NCBI GenBank assembly: GCA_016188575.1
Contig: JACPHN010000105.1
Span: 1 to 20,912, forward strand
Origin: Candidatus Schekmanbacteria bacterium
GTDB taxonomy: Bacteria; CSSED10-310; JACPHN01
Reading direction: 5' to 3'
Length of the DNA stretch: 20,912 nt
Part shown: piece by piece, positions 14,633 through 20,912 of the stretch
Layout of the letters: each line of letters starts with the position of its first letter
How positions within the stretch are numbered: position 1 is the first letter of the stretch
Made by a program: the position numbers and the translations under genes
Notes under the pieces: generated by a model
Told to the model about the DNA's origin: nothing
What the model saw: the letters and a program-made list of their open reading frames with translations, nothing else
Databases searched by the model: none

Positions 14633-15355
14633 CTACCCCGGGAGCCGGGCAGCAGCGAACGACGCGGTTGCTTCCCACGCCGCGGCGCCGAGATGTGCGA
14701 ACAGGCAGTCGAAAGCCGACAGGTCTGCGCGTCCGGTGCGGTCGAGCCGATGCGCTGTGGCCTGGCCTCCGAGCAGCTCCGCTGCGCGCACGAAAGCCGC
14801 GCAAACGCGTTCGGAATCCGTCCGCAAGTGAATACTGCCACCTCCTCGGAGGTGGGGAATGAAGCGGTCTAGCTGCGAGTAGAGCCGGCGATCACGGTCG
14901 CGCGGCCGCGGCCAGGGGTCCGGGTAGATCAAAAAGAACGCGTCGACCTCGCGACCCAGCGCATGGGCGAGGCGGAGACCATCGTAGCGCACGATCCTGA
15001 GATTGGCCGCCGCCGGCAGTCGCCGCGCCGCCTGATGCAGGCGCTTGTAGCGCAGCTCGACGCCGAGAACCAGCGCGTGTGCGTGGGTCATGGCCAGGTG
15101 ATGCGCAAAAAACCCGCAGCCGCACCCGACCTCCACCCACAGCGGCGCCTCGGCCGGAAAACCGAGGCGCTGCCTCCACTCGCCCCGAAGCCGCTCTGCA
15201 TCCAACGGAAACACGATCCCCCGGCACTCCTGCACCAGGCGTATGTAGGCGTTTTCCTCACGGGTCTTCGGGCACGGACCCGGAACCGCGGAATACGGCA
15301 CCGCGTGTCGCGCCAAGGCACAGTCGGCGCCCGTGCCGGTGATGCTCGCCGGCAC
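14633..15355 (-). CDS. trmB: tRNA (guanine-N7)-methyltransferase
   Basis: TrmB makes m7G at position 46 of tRNA from SAM. The frame shows the SAM loop VEVGCGCGFFAHHLA, the GVELRYKRLHQAARRL segment, and the family signature IYPDPWPRPRDRDRRL (usually PDPWPKxRHxKRR), then FIPHLRGGGSIHLRTDS. The open frame reaches 16108, but everything above about 15360 is the antiparallel shadow of prmA's own frame. The GTG at 15353-15355 is chosen because GAAGGTAGG lies just upstream and it follows the prmA stop by five bases. This gives 240 residues, a normal length. A short palindrome CCACCTCCTCGGAGGTGG at 14838-14855 lies within the gene. It is the last gene of the thioredoxin-prmA-trmB run. Confidence 0.9.
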   Translation of the reverse strand: MPASITGTGADCALARHAVPYSAVPGPCPKTREENAYIRLVQECRGIVFPLDAERLRGEWRQRLGFPAEAPLWVEVGCGCGFFAHHLAMTHAHALVLGVELRYKRLHQAARRLPAAANLRIVRYDGLRLAHALGREVDAFFLIYPDPWPRPRDRDRRLYSQLDRFIPHLRGGGSIHLRTDSERVCAAFVRAAELLGGQATAHRLDRTGRADLSAFDCLFAHLGAAAWEATASFAAARLPG

Positions 15356-15360
15356 CGCAC

Positions 15361-16269
15361 CTACCTTCGCAAGATGACCATCGCCCACGGGTCGGGCCCC
15401 TGAGTGTCGTCGGCACGCCTGTCCTCCCGGACCAGTGTCCACCCGAGCGCCGCGAAGCACGGCACCACCTGCGCCGCGCCGGCACCTGTGAGGCCGCTCA
15501 GCACCAGGCGCCCCCCGACCGGTTCCGTGCGCTCGGTGAGCACCTCGGCCAGCTCGAGGAGAACGTGGGTATGGAGATTGGCGACCACGATGTCCCACCT
15601 CCCCGCAGTCCCGAGCGCCGCGCCCCGGCGGATCTGAACAACGCCTTCCAGGGAGTGGCGCCGCACGTTCTCCCGCGCGATGGACACCGCCAACGGATCG
15701 ACGTCCACACCGACGACGCGATCCGCCCCGAGTAGCCCCGCCGCGATCGCGAGAATCCCGCTTCCGGTACCGACATCCAGCACCGAGCAGCGGCCGCGGT
15801 GCGCCGTGAGCATCTCCTCCAGCGCCGCCAAGCACATCTGCGTGGTCGGGTGATTCCCCGCCCCGAAGGCCATCCCCGGGTCGATCCTCACGACGATGTC
15901 GCCGTCCTCCGGGACGTAGGACTCCCAGGAAGGGCAGACGACCAGCCGCCCGGAAATGCGTGTCGCGCCGTAGTGCTCCTTCCAGCGCTCGGACCAATCC
16001 CCGGCGGCGATTGTCAACGGCCGCAGCGACGGCTGCCGCTGCAGCGTGGCGTCCGCCGCGAGTGCGCCGAGCTCGCTGCCCAACGCTTCCACGATGCTCG
16101 CGCCGCACCCGTGCTCAAAGTAGCCGATCAGCTCCGCCCCGCCGTCCGATGATTCCCGCTCCTCAGTACCCAGGCATGCGTGCGCAAATAGCAGCGCGCT
16201 GACGATTTCGACTTCATCAGCACCGCAGGTCACGCTGACCGCATCCCACTGCGCGACGGCGTTACTCAC
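15361..16269 (-). CDS. prmA: Ribosomal protein L11 methyltransferase
   Basis: PrmA trimethylates lysines and the N-terminus of ribosomal protein L11. From the GTG at 16267-16269 the product has 302 residues, the expected size. It has a substrate-binding N-terminal domain ending with WSERWKEHYGATRISGRLVV, the family signature RIDPGMAFGAGNHPTTQMCL (usually DPGLAFGTGTHPTT), the SAM loop VLDVGTGSGILAIAAG, VVGVDVDPLAV, and DIVVANLHTH where NILANxL is usual. The open frame extends to 16452, but that extension lies inside the preceding gene. The GTG follows that gene's TGA by one base, so translation is probably coupled. Confidence 0.93.
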   Translation of the reverse strand: MSNAVAQWDAVSVTCGADEVEIVSALLFAHACLGTEERESSDGGAELIGYFEHGCGASIVEALGSELGALAADATLQRQPSLRPLTIAAGDWSERWKEHYGATRISGRLVVCPSWESYVPEDGDIVVRIDPGMAFGAGNHPTTQMCLAALEEMLTAHRGRCSVLDVGTGSGILAIAAGLLGADRVVGVDVDPLAVSIARENVRRHSLEGVVQIRRGAALGTAGRWDIVVANLHTHVLLELAEVLTERTEPVGGRLVLSGLTGAGAAQVVPCFAALGWTLVREDRRADDTQGPDPWAMVILRR

Positions 16270-16270
16270 C

Positions 16271-17368
16271 TCACACTCCGCTCGCCGCGCTGCCCGCGTC
16301 GGTCTTGCCGGAGGCCGCCTTTGCCTTTTCGAACTTGTCGAGCTGCTCCTTGAAATAGACGTCTTCGGCGTCGGCCGCGATGCACTCCCGCATGAGCGCG
16401 ATCGCCTCATCATAGTTGCCGGCCGCGAAGTGCGCTTCCGCCAGCGTGTCAATCACTCCGGGTTGGCGCTGCGACAGCTCCACAGCGCGTTTGCCAAACG
16501 CGATCGCCTGCTGCAGATTGTACTGTCGTTTGGCGAAAAACCAGGCATAGGAATTGAGCGCATCGGGGTCATCCATGCCTTTCTTGCCGAGCCAGTCGGT
16601 ATAGAGTCGCACCGCCTCCTCCTTGCGCTCGGTCTTGTAGTACGCCGAGGCCAGCAGGGAGATCGCCTGGTCCTGCGCTGCGGTATCCGCAAACAGGTAG
16701 ACAAAATCCTCCAGTACTGCCGCCATCTCCGCGTGCTGCTCGGCGCGGCGATAGGCGTGCGCAAGCGCCATGACGGCCTCCTGAGCGCGCTCTGCGGCGG
16801 CGGGAACCCCAAGCGAGCGGCGGATGACTCGCCCCAGGTAGCGTTCGGCGCTCCTGACGTCCTGGTGCTCTCCGTACTTGTCGCCGATGCGCAACCACAG
16901 GTCCAGATCGTCGGGCTTGTCGGCGACCTTCTGCAGCAGGTCCTTGAGCGTTCCCTTGCCGGCCATCGTTGCCGTGGCCGTGGCGATGAATTCCGCCGGG
17001 GTGAGCAAGCCGACGTGGCGATCGATCTCCTCGCCATCTGCGCCGACGAACACTACCGTCGGGTAGTTGAAGATCTTGAACTGCTTGGCCAGATCGACGC
17101 CCTCGCCTTTCTCCACGTCGATTCTGATGCTGACAAAACCGTTCATGAGCTCGCGCACCTGCGGGTCGGGGTACGTGGCCTTGTCCATCTCCTTGCACGG
17201 GCCGCACCAGACGGCGAAGAAATCGACAATCGCGGGCTTGGCTTCGCGCTTCGCGCGCGCCAGCGCAGCGGTCGGCGCTTCATCCGTCCACGGCTGCCCG
17301 GCATGCGCGGCAGGCAACATCATGAAAACAAACGACAGCGTAGCGAGAATGGTATGGGCACGGGACAC
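16271..17368 (-). CDS. Exported thioredoxin-like protein with TPR-type C-terminus
   Basis: The product has 365 residues from the GTG at 17366-17368, which has AAGGAGG six bases upstream; the longer frame to 17506 is rejected. It begins with a signal peptide (RAHTILATLSFVFMMLPAAHA, cleavage near residue 23). The thioredoxin fold follows, with the redox pair Cys55-Gly-Pro-Cys58 in FFAVWCGPCKEMDKATYP and the cis-proline region NYPTVVFVGADGEE. The C-terminal 200 residues are helical TPR-like repeats (SAYYKTERKEEAVRLYTDW, EAHFAAGNYDEAIALMREC). It resembles periplasmic thiol:disulfide proteins of the DsbD-C or TlpA kind that keep partner cysteines reduced or oxidised. Its partner is unknown. Linkage to prmA and trmB is probably by shared transcription, not function. 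Confidence 0.9.
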   Translation of the reverse strand: MSRAHTILATLSFVFMMLPAAHAGQPWTDEAPTAALARAKREAKPAIVDFFAVWCGPCKEMDKATYPDPQVRELMNGFVSIRIDVEKGEGVDLAKQFKIFNYPTVVFVGADGEEIDRHVGLLTPAEFIATATATMAGKGTLKDLLQKVADKPDDLDLWLRIGDKYGEHQDVRSAERYLGRVIRRSLGVPAAAERAQEAVMALAHAYRRAEQHAEMAAVLEDFVYLFADTAAQDQAISLLASAYYKTERKEEAVRLYTDWLGKKGMDDPDALNSYAWFFAKRQYNLQQAIAFGKRAVELSQRQPGVIDTLAEAHFAAGNYDEAIALMRECIAADAEDVYFKEQLDKFEKAKAASGKTDAGSAASGV

Positions 17369-17477
17369 CGCCGTCCTCCTTTGGCAGCCGCCGGCTTTGG
17401 TCCGACACAATGAGCGACCGCGGCCTCGCCTTGGCGATTCGGCGACCGCGGAGAGTGAGGCATTCACAGGCACTTCA

Positions 17478-17506
17478 AGTATACTGGCGCGGCCCCGGAG
17501 ATACAA
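17478..17506 (-). promoter_or_regulatory. Candidate promoter for the thioredoxin-prmA-trmB operon
   Basis: On the minus strand TATACT (17478-17483) is a near-consensus -10. TTGTAT (17501-17506) lies 17 bases upstream of it as a weak -35. A start near 17471 would leave a leader of about 100 bases before the GTG at 17368. The position between divergent genes fits. Confidence 0.4.
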
Positions 17507-17615
17507 TTGGCGCGGCGCCGGCTGGACCAGAAACGCTGTTGGCGGTATTGAACCATGCGGTGCCAGGCAGCGGTGCGGACCCCAACCGGGATCCTGAAGT
17601 CAATTGGGTACGAGC

Positions 17616-18554
17616 ATGGTGAGGATCGTCGTAATCGGAGATATTCACGGTCGATGGGACGCCGACGATCAGTCATACTACCGCTCATTGCGGACCGATC
17701 TGCTGCTGTGGACCGGGGACCTCGGCGATACCATCGCGGATGGGCTGCGCGTGGCCGGTATGCTGTCGAGCCTGGGTGAGCACAGCTTTGGTGTTCTCGG
17801 TAACCATGATGGCGCGGAGACGCTGCTGGTCATCGCAGAGGCGCTCGGTCTTGACTTGGTGGCCAGCGTTCTGGGGTGGCGCCATGCGGAGCGCGTCACC
17901 GCGCTGAGGCGCGTGCTGGGTGGCCACGATCTCGGCCTCGCGGCGCGCGAGTTGCCGCAGCTCGGGCTCGCCATCGTAGGCATGCGGCCACACACGTCCG
18001 GAGGCGAGCGGATCAGCTTCTCGCGCACGCTTCGCAAGGTTTATCAGTGCGTCGACCCGCACGCCACGCTCCGCGCGCGAATCGCCGCGACAACCGCAAC
18101 GAATCTGGTTCTCCTTGGGCACAACGGACCGACAGGGCTCGGCGACTCGCACCTTTCACCCTTCGGCGTGGATTGGCGCCGGGGCGGCGGGGACAATGGC
18201 GACCCCGATTTCGCGGCGGCGCTCGAGCACGCTGAGGCCTGTGGCAAGCGCGTGCTTGTGGCGATCGGCGGTCACATGCACGATCGGCTCAAGGCGCTCG
18301 CGTTCCGCGGCCTGCGGCGAGCACCGTTCGCGCGGTATGGCACCGTGCCTATCGTCAACGCCTGCACAGTGCCGCGGATTCGCCGCCACAAGTCCAGCAC
18401 GCTGCACGCCCACGTCGAGCTTCGTGTCGATGGCGACGCCGGCCTGGCGGCGGCCGACCGCGTCTTCTGGAGCCCATCTGCTGGTGAGGTGCGCCGCGAG
18501 TCCCTACTGGCAGCGAGCGCGTCCGACACCCGCGGCGAACCGGCCCGGGATTAA
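17616..18554 (+). CDS. Calcineurin-like metallophosphoesterase (TIGR04168-like)
   Basis: The 312-residue product carries the full set of dinuclear-metal motifs: GDIHGRWD at residues 8-15, LLWTGDLGD, GVLGNHDG, LLGHNGPTG and AIGGHMHD. A GGGDNGDPDFAAALEHA segment resembles the GDWGDPDF-type stretch of the TIGR04168 group known from cyanobacteria and plants. There is no signal peptide, so a cytoplasmic phosphoesterase is likely; the substrate is unknown. The ATG at 17616 begins directly before the first motif; a TTG at 17604 would add four residues, and neither has a strong ribosome binding site. It is transcribed away from the thioredoxin operon and converges on the M50 protease with only 12 bases between stops and no obvious terminator. 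Confidence 0.88.
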   Translation: MVRIVVIGDIHGRWDADDQSYYRSLRTDLLLWTGDLGDTIADGLRVAGMLSSLGEHSFGVLGNHDGAETLLVIAEALGLDLVASVLGWRHAERVTALRRVLGGHDLGLAARELPQLGLAIVGMRPHTSGGERISFSRTLRKVYQCVDPHATLRARIAATTATNLVLLGHNGPTGLGDSHLSPFGVDWRRGGGDNGDPDFAAALEHAEACGKRVLVAIGGHMHDRLKALAFRGLRRAPFARYGTVPIVNACTVPRIRRHKSSTLHAHVELRVDGDAGLAAADRVFWSPSAGEVRRESLLAASASDTRGEPARD

Positions 18555-18566
18555 TAACCCCCGTCT

Positions 18567-19649
18567 CTATCCCGAGCGCTGCGTCGCGGATGCGAACATC
18601 AGAAACTCAGCGACGTTTTCGAGGGTGACGATCCCGACGAGCCGGCCCTCGTACACTACCGGCATCGACCGGCAATCGATTTCTTGCAGGCGCGCATAGG
18701 CCTGCTCCACCATCTCCGTTGCCTGCACCACCTGCACGTTCGGGTTCATTGCCGAGCGCACCGGCAGGTCCGTGCCGAACTGCGCAAGCGCGCGCAACAG
18801 GCCCTGCCGTGTGAGCATCCCGAGAACCTTGCCGCCCTCGACGACCGGAAAATCGTGCTGAAAGCCCGCGAGAACGTGGCGGATGGCATCGGCAAGCGAT
18901 TCTGCTGGCGCCAACGCGCAAAATTCGGTGATCATCACGCGCGCGACACGCACTCCCGCGAGGGAGCTCGTGATGCGCACGGCGCGGGCCTCTCCGGCAG
19001 CTCCCAGCCACACGAAGAGCGCGATGAGGACGAGAAAGGGATTTACTAGCGCCCCGACCAGGCCGATCAGCACCGCAAAAACCTGGCCGACCGCGGCGGC
19101 GATTTCCGTCGCGCGCACGCGATCCGTGCCCATCGACAGCAGCGCGCGCAACACCCGCCCCCCATCCATCGGGAACGCCGGGATGAGGTTGAAGGCCGCG
19201 AGCACGACGTTGACCCAGAACAGTTTCGCCAGGAAGTTTCCGCCGGCCGTCGCCGCGTCGCTGATGGACGACATCTGTGCCAGCGGCACGGTGACGACGA
19301 TGAGCAGGACGGCCAGGGCGACGTTGACGGCTGGACCAGCGAGGGCGATGAGCAGCTCGTGGCGCGGCTCCTCCGGTAGCTTCTCCAGCCGCGCCAGACC
19401 GCCGATCGGCAGCAGCGTGATGTCCTTGGTGCGCACCCCGAAGCGCCGCGCCATCAGCGCATGGCCAAGCTCGTGGAGCACGACGATAGCGAACACGAGA
19501 ACCACAAACGCCATGTCTCCAACGATCTCGGGGAGCGCGGCGCCGGCTCGGGCATGCGATAGCGCAATCCACGCGAGCAGGATCGCGAAGGTGCCGTGAA
19601 CGTAGATGTCGATCCCGGCGACGCTGCCGATCTTCCATGACCACTTCAT
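18567..19649 (-). CDS. Site-2-type M50 zinc metalloprotease with two CBS domains
   Basis: Such intramembrane proteases cut membrane-bound substrates such as anti-sigma factors. The 360-residue product starts MKWSWKIGSVAGIDIYVHGT, usual for the SpoIVFB-like branch. It has several transmembrane helices and the zinc motif His59-Glu60-x-x-His63 (HELGHALMARRFGV), and the second zinc ligand region NLIPAFPMDGGRVLRALLS with Asp162. The last 130 residues form a CBS pair (ITEFCALAPAESLADAI; QVVQATEMVEQAYARLQEIDCRSMPVV) that may sense adenine nucleotides. The ATG at 19647-19649 overlaps the IscB stop as ATGA, with GGAGAT just upstream inside IscB, so its translation may be coupled to IscB. Confidence 0.93.
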   Translation of the reverse strand: MKWSWKIGSVAGIDIYVHGTFAILLAWIALSHARAGAALPEIVGDMAFVVLVFAIVVLHELGHALMARRFGVRTKDITLLPIGGLARLEKLPEEPRHELLIALAGPAVNVALAVLLIVVTVPLAQMSSISDAATAGGNFLAKLFWVNVVLAAFNLIPAFPMDGGRVLRALLSMGTDRVRATEIAAAVGQVFAVLIGLVGALVNPFLVLIALFVWLGAAGEARAVRITSSLAGVRVARVMITEFCALAPAESLADAIRHVLAGFQHDFPVVEGGKVLGMLTRQGLLRALAQFGTDLPVRSAMNPNVQVVQATEMVEQAYARLQEIDCRSMPVVYEGRLVGIVTLENVAEFLMFASATQRSG

Positions 19650-20912
19650 GCGATCTCCGGCGCGGAAACCACCGGGTTCAGCCGGTGGAGGAAGCGCCTC
19701 TTTCTCTGGCTGTAGGTGTAGCCATCCGCTCGCTGGAGCAGACGACAGTGTTTGTGCGAAATTCCTTGAATCGTACCCGCGTCTGTCTGGACGTTGAAGC
19801 TACCCGAGGCCCTTTCGGCGACGCGCCCTACGTACTTACCGGCTTGCTTGCCTCGTGGCACCATCGCACGAACCAACTCGCCGGTTGCAAAACCGTGGAC
19901 GCGCTTTTGCCGCATGAGATAGCCGCGCGGGAAGCCGAACTTGTCGACACGTGTTCGTTGGTAACTGCGGCGGCCACCGGCCTCGATGGCAAGCATGGGT
20001 TTTTGCCAGCCTGCCACGCGTTCGACCACCCCTACGCAGGCGGCATCGAGGGCATGCGTCTTCGGAATGCTGAACCGCGAGCGATTCCACTTGGTTCGAC
20101 CGCCGCTACTGACCTCGAGGTCCAGACCCGTGTTTTCGAGCGCTTGCCAGAGGACTCGGCGCGTGACATTGACCGCAGCCACGGCAGCCAGCGGTGCCTT
20201 GGCGTTCGCCAGAACATGCGCGAGTCGCTTGCTGTCGCGCCCAACAAACTCCCGTACCTCCCGACTGCCCTTGCGCTCGTTGCATGAGCGGCAGGCGAGT
20301 GTGAGGTTCGGGAACCCTCCCATCGCCTTCGGCGACGGGCGCCGCCCTGGACCTCGCTGCGCTCGGTTGCTCGTCCGATCGCTGCCGCCGCGCGCCTTTG
20401 GCACGATGTGCTCGATTTGCAGCGGCACGTTCTCGGCGTCGCAACAAGCACACCGCCGGCCCCACTTCTCCAGCAGGTACTCGCGAAGCTCGTAGCCAGC
20501 GAGCTCGCCCTGCTGGTACCCGATACCAGAGATCTCGGGGTTCTGCATCGCCTGGGTATCGAACCGCACGGTCTCGACGGACACGGCGCCGATCGGGCAG
20601 AGTTTTCGATAGCGGCCAACCCAGGCGAGCACGTTGTCGAGCCGGCAGCGAAGACTGGGCGGCAACCATCCCTCGCGCCGTCGTCGGTTGTCCAACCGTG
20701 GCGCTCGATAGCGCAAGTTGACGATCGCCGGCGCCGCCGATAGTTGCTCCGCTGCTCGATGTGCTTGCGCACGGTCTCGCCCCGGTCCTCGATTTCGGCC
20801 AAATGCAGAACATGTTGCACCGAACCATCCTCGCGGACGATCGCGACACCAGTCGTCCTGGCCCCCGGATCTAGCTTCAGGCGCAGCGGTGCGACCACGC
20901 TGTCCTCGAGGA
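19646..20912 (-). CDS. iscB: IscB-type RNA-guided nuclease, frameshifted and 5' partial
   Basis: IscB proteins are IS200/IS605-associated, omega-RNA-guided nucleases and the ancestors of Cas9. Visible from the right edge are RuvC-I with LKLDPGARTTGVAIV (Asp at 20869-20871) and the Arg-rich bridge (QRSNYRRRRR). A frame change near 20721-20728, equal to one lost base, follows. The second frame (19646-20716) continues with YRAPRLDNRRR and EGWLPPSL, RuvC-II SVETVRFD (Glu at 20573-20575), an HNH domain with CACC, IEHIVPKARGG (His at 20408-20410) and LACRSCNERKG, RuvC-III KTHALDAACVG, and the C-terminal target-interacting region. Twenty extra residues split the HNH between SN and LTLAC. The PLMP domain, start codon and omega-RNA, which lies upstream in this family, are beyond the window. 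The frameshift is either inactivating or a sequencing error. Confidence 0.9.
   Translation of the reverse strand, partial: PRGQRGRTAAPEARSGGQDDWCRDRPRGWFGATCSAFGRNRGPGRDRAQAHRAAEQLSAAPAIVNLRYRAPRLDNRRRREGWLPPSLRCRLDNVLAWVGRYRKLCPIGAVSVETVRFDTQAMQNPEISGIGYQQGELAGYELREYLLEKWGRRCACCDAENVPLQIEHIVPKARGGSDRTSNRAQRGPGRRPSPKAMGGFPNLTLACRSCNERKGSREVREFVGRDSKRLAHVLANAKAPLAAVAAVNVTRRVLWQALENTGLDLEVSSGGRTKWNRSRFSIPKTHALDAACVGVVERVAGWQKPMLAIEAGGRRSYQRTRVDKFGFPRGYLMRQKRVHGFATGELVRAMVPRGKQAGKYVGRVAERASGSFNVQTDAGTIQGISHKHCRLLQRADGYTYSQRKRRFLHRLNPVVSAPEIA
20306..20368 (-). repeat. 60-nt insertion in the IscB HNH domain carrying the 39-bp repeat (copy 2)
   Basis: Read on the minus strand, IscB has SN, then 20 extra residues (RAQRGPGRRPSPKAMGGFPN), then LTLACRSCN, where family members run SNLTLAC directly. 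The inserted 60 bases are flanked by AACC on both sides (20365-20368 and 20305-20308) and keep the frame. The first 39 bases (20330-20368) match 494-532 in inverted orientation with one mismatch. It behaves like a protein-invading repeat. Confidence 0.75.

Noticed and set aside
14838-14855. 18-bp palindrome as a terminator or operator
   Set aside because: It lies inside trmB, encodes normal family sequence (PHLRGGG), and has no T-run.
15356-16108. Upper half of the long minus-strand frame that contains trmB
   Set aside because: It overlaps prmA in another frame and reads as Arg/Gly-rich noise; the real trmB starts at 15355.
1-20912. CRISPR array, rRNA or tRNA genes, phage structural genes
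   Set aside because: No regularly spaced repeats, no recognisable tRNA or rRNA signatures and no phage protein motifs were seen on either strand.

Overview
The window is GC-rich throughout and looks like a chromosomal piece of a high-GC Gram-negative bacterium of the deltaproteobacterial type (Myxococcota or Binatota-like). The basis is the GC-rich third codon positions, the rho-rpmE-prfA-prmC order, and two secreted hydrolases that end in a membrane helix plus an arginine cluster. The lineage is an inference.

Bases 1-5500 form a decayed accessory island. On the minus strand at the left edge is the start of an unidentified gene (1-60) next to a broken frame (168-446). The plus strand then carries: a collapsed DUF4007 gene (about 541-1200); a small cysteine-rich zinc-ribbon ORF (1414 on); remnants of an IS607-type element, namely a serine recombinase fragment (about 1606-1800) and a TnpB fragment (about 1900-2215) cut off by a 61-bp hairpin; an intact-looking small unknown gene (2737-3132); an Rpn/PDDEXK_2 nuclease (3442-4392); the tail of an unknown ORF coupled by ATGA overlap to a cysteine desulfurase whose catalytic middle is missing (4740-5117); and a possible head of a further gene (5145 on). 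DUF4007 proteins and DndA-like desulfurases are known partners in DNA phosphorothioation and related defence loci, so this looks like the graveyard of such a system, mixed with transposon debris.

Bases 5507-17368 are an ordered minus-strand housekeeping block, described in transcription order. thioredoxin/TPR protein > prmA > trmB are almost contiguous (gaps of 1 and 5 nt). rho > rpmE > prfA > prmC follow, behind a good sigma70-type promoter at 14526-14554, and lead on to a GNAT acetyltransferase, a penicillin-acylase-family Ntn hydrolase and a subtilisin-like protease. PrmC modifies the RF1 made by its neighbour, PrmA modifies ribosomal protein L11, and TrmB modifies tRNA, so the block is centred on translation and transcription termination.

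Bases 17616-18554 hold a plus-strand calcineurin-like phosphoesterase. It converges on a minus-strand site-2-type M50 protease with CBS domains (18567-19649). Directly upstream of the protease, overlapping it by ATGA, is an IscB gene, the RNA-guided nuclease family ancestral to Cas9. It has a one-base frameshift and a 60-nt in-frame insertion in its HNH domain. That insertion carries a 39-bp repeat whose other copy lies at 494-532, just before the DUF4007 remnant. Short repeat elements entering genes are the most distinctive feature of the window: one in IscB, one hairpin in the acylase, one hairpin ending TnpB.
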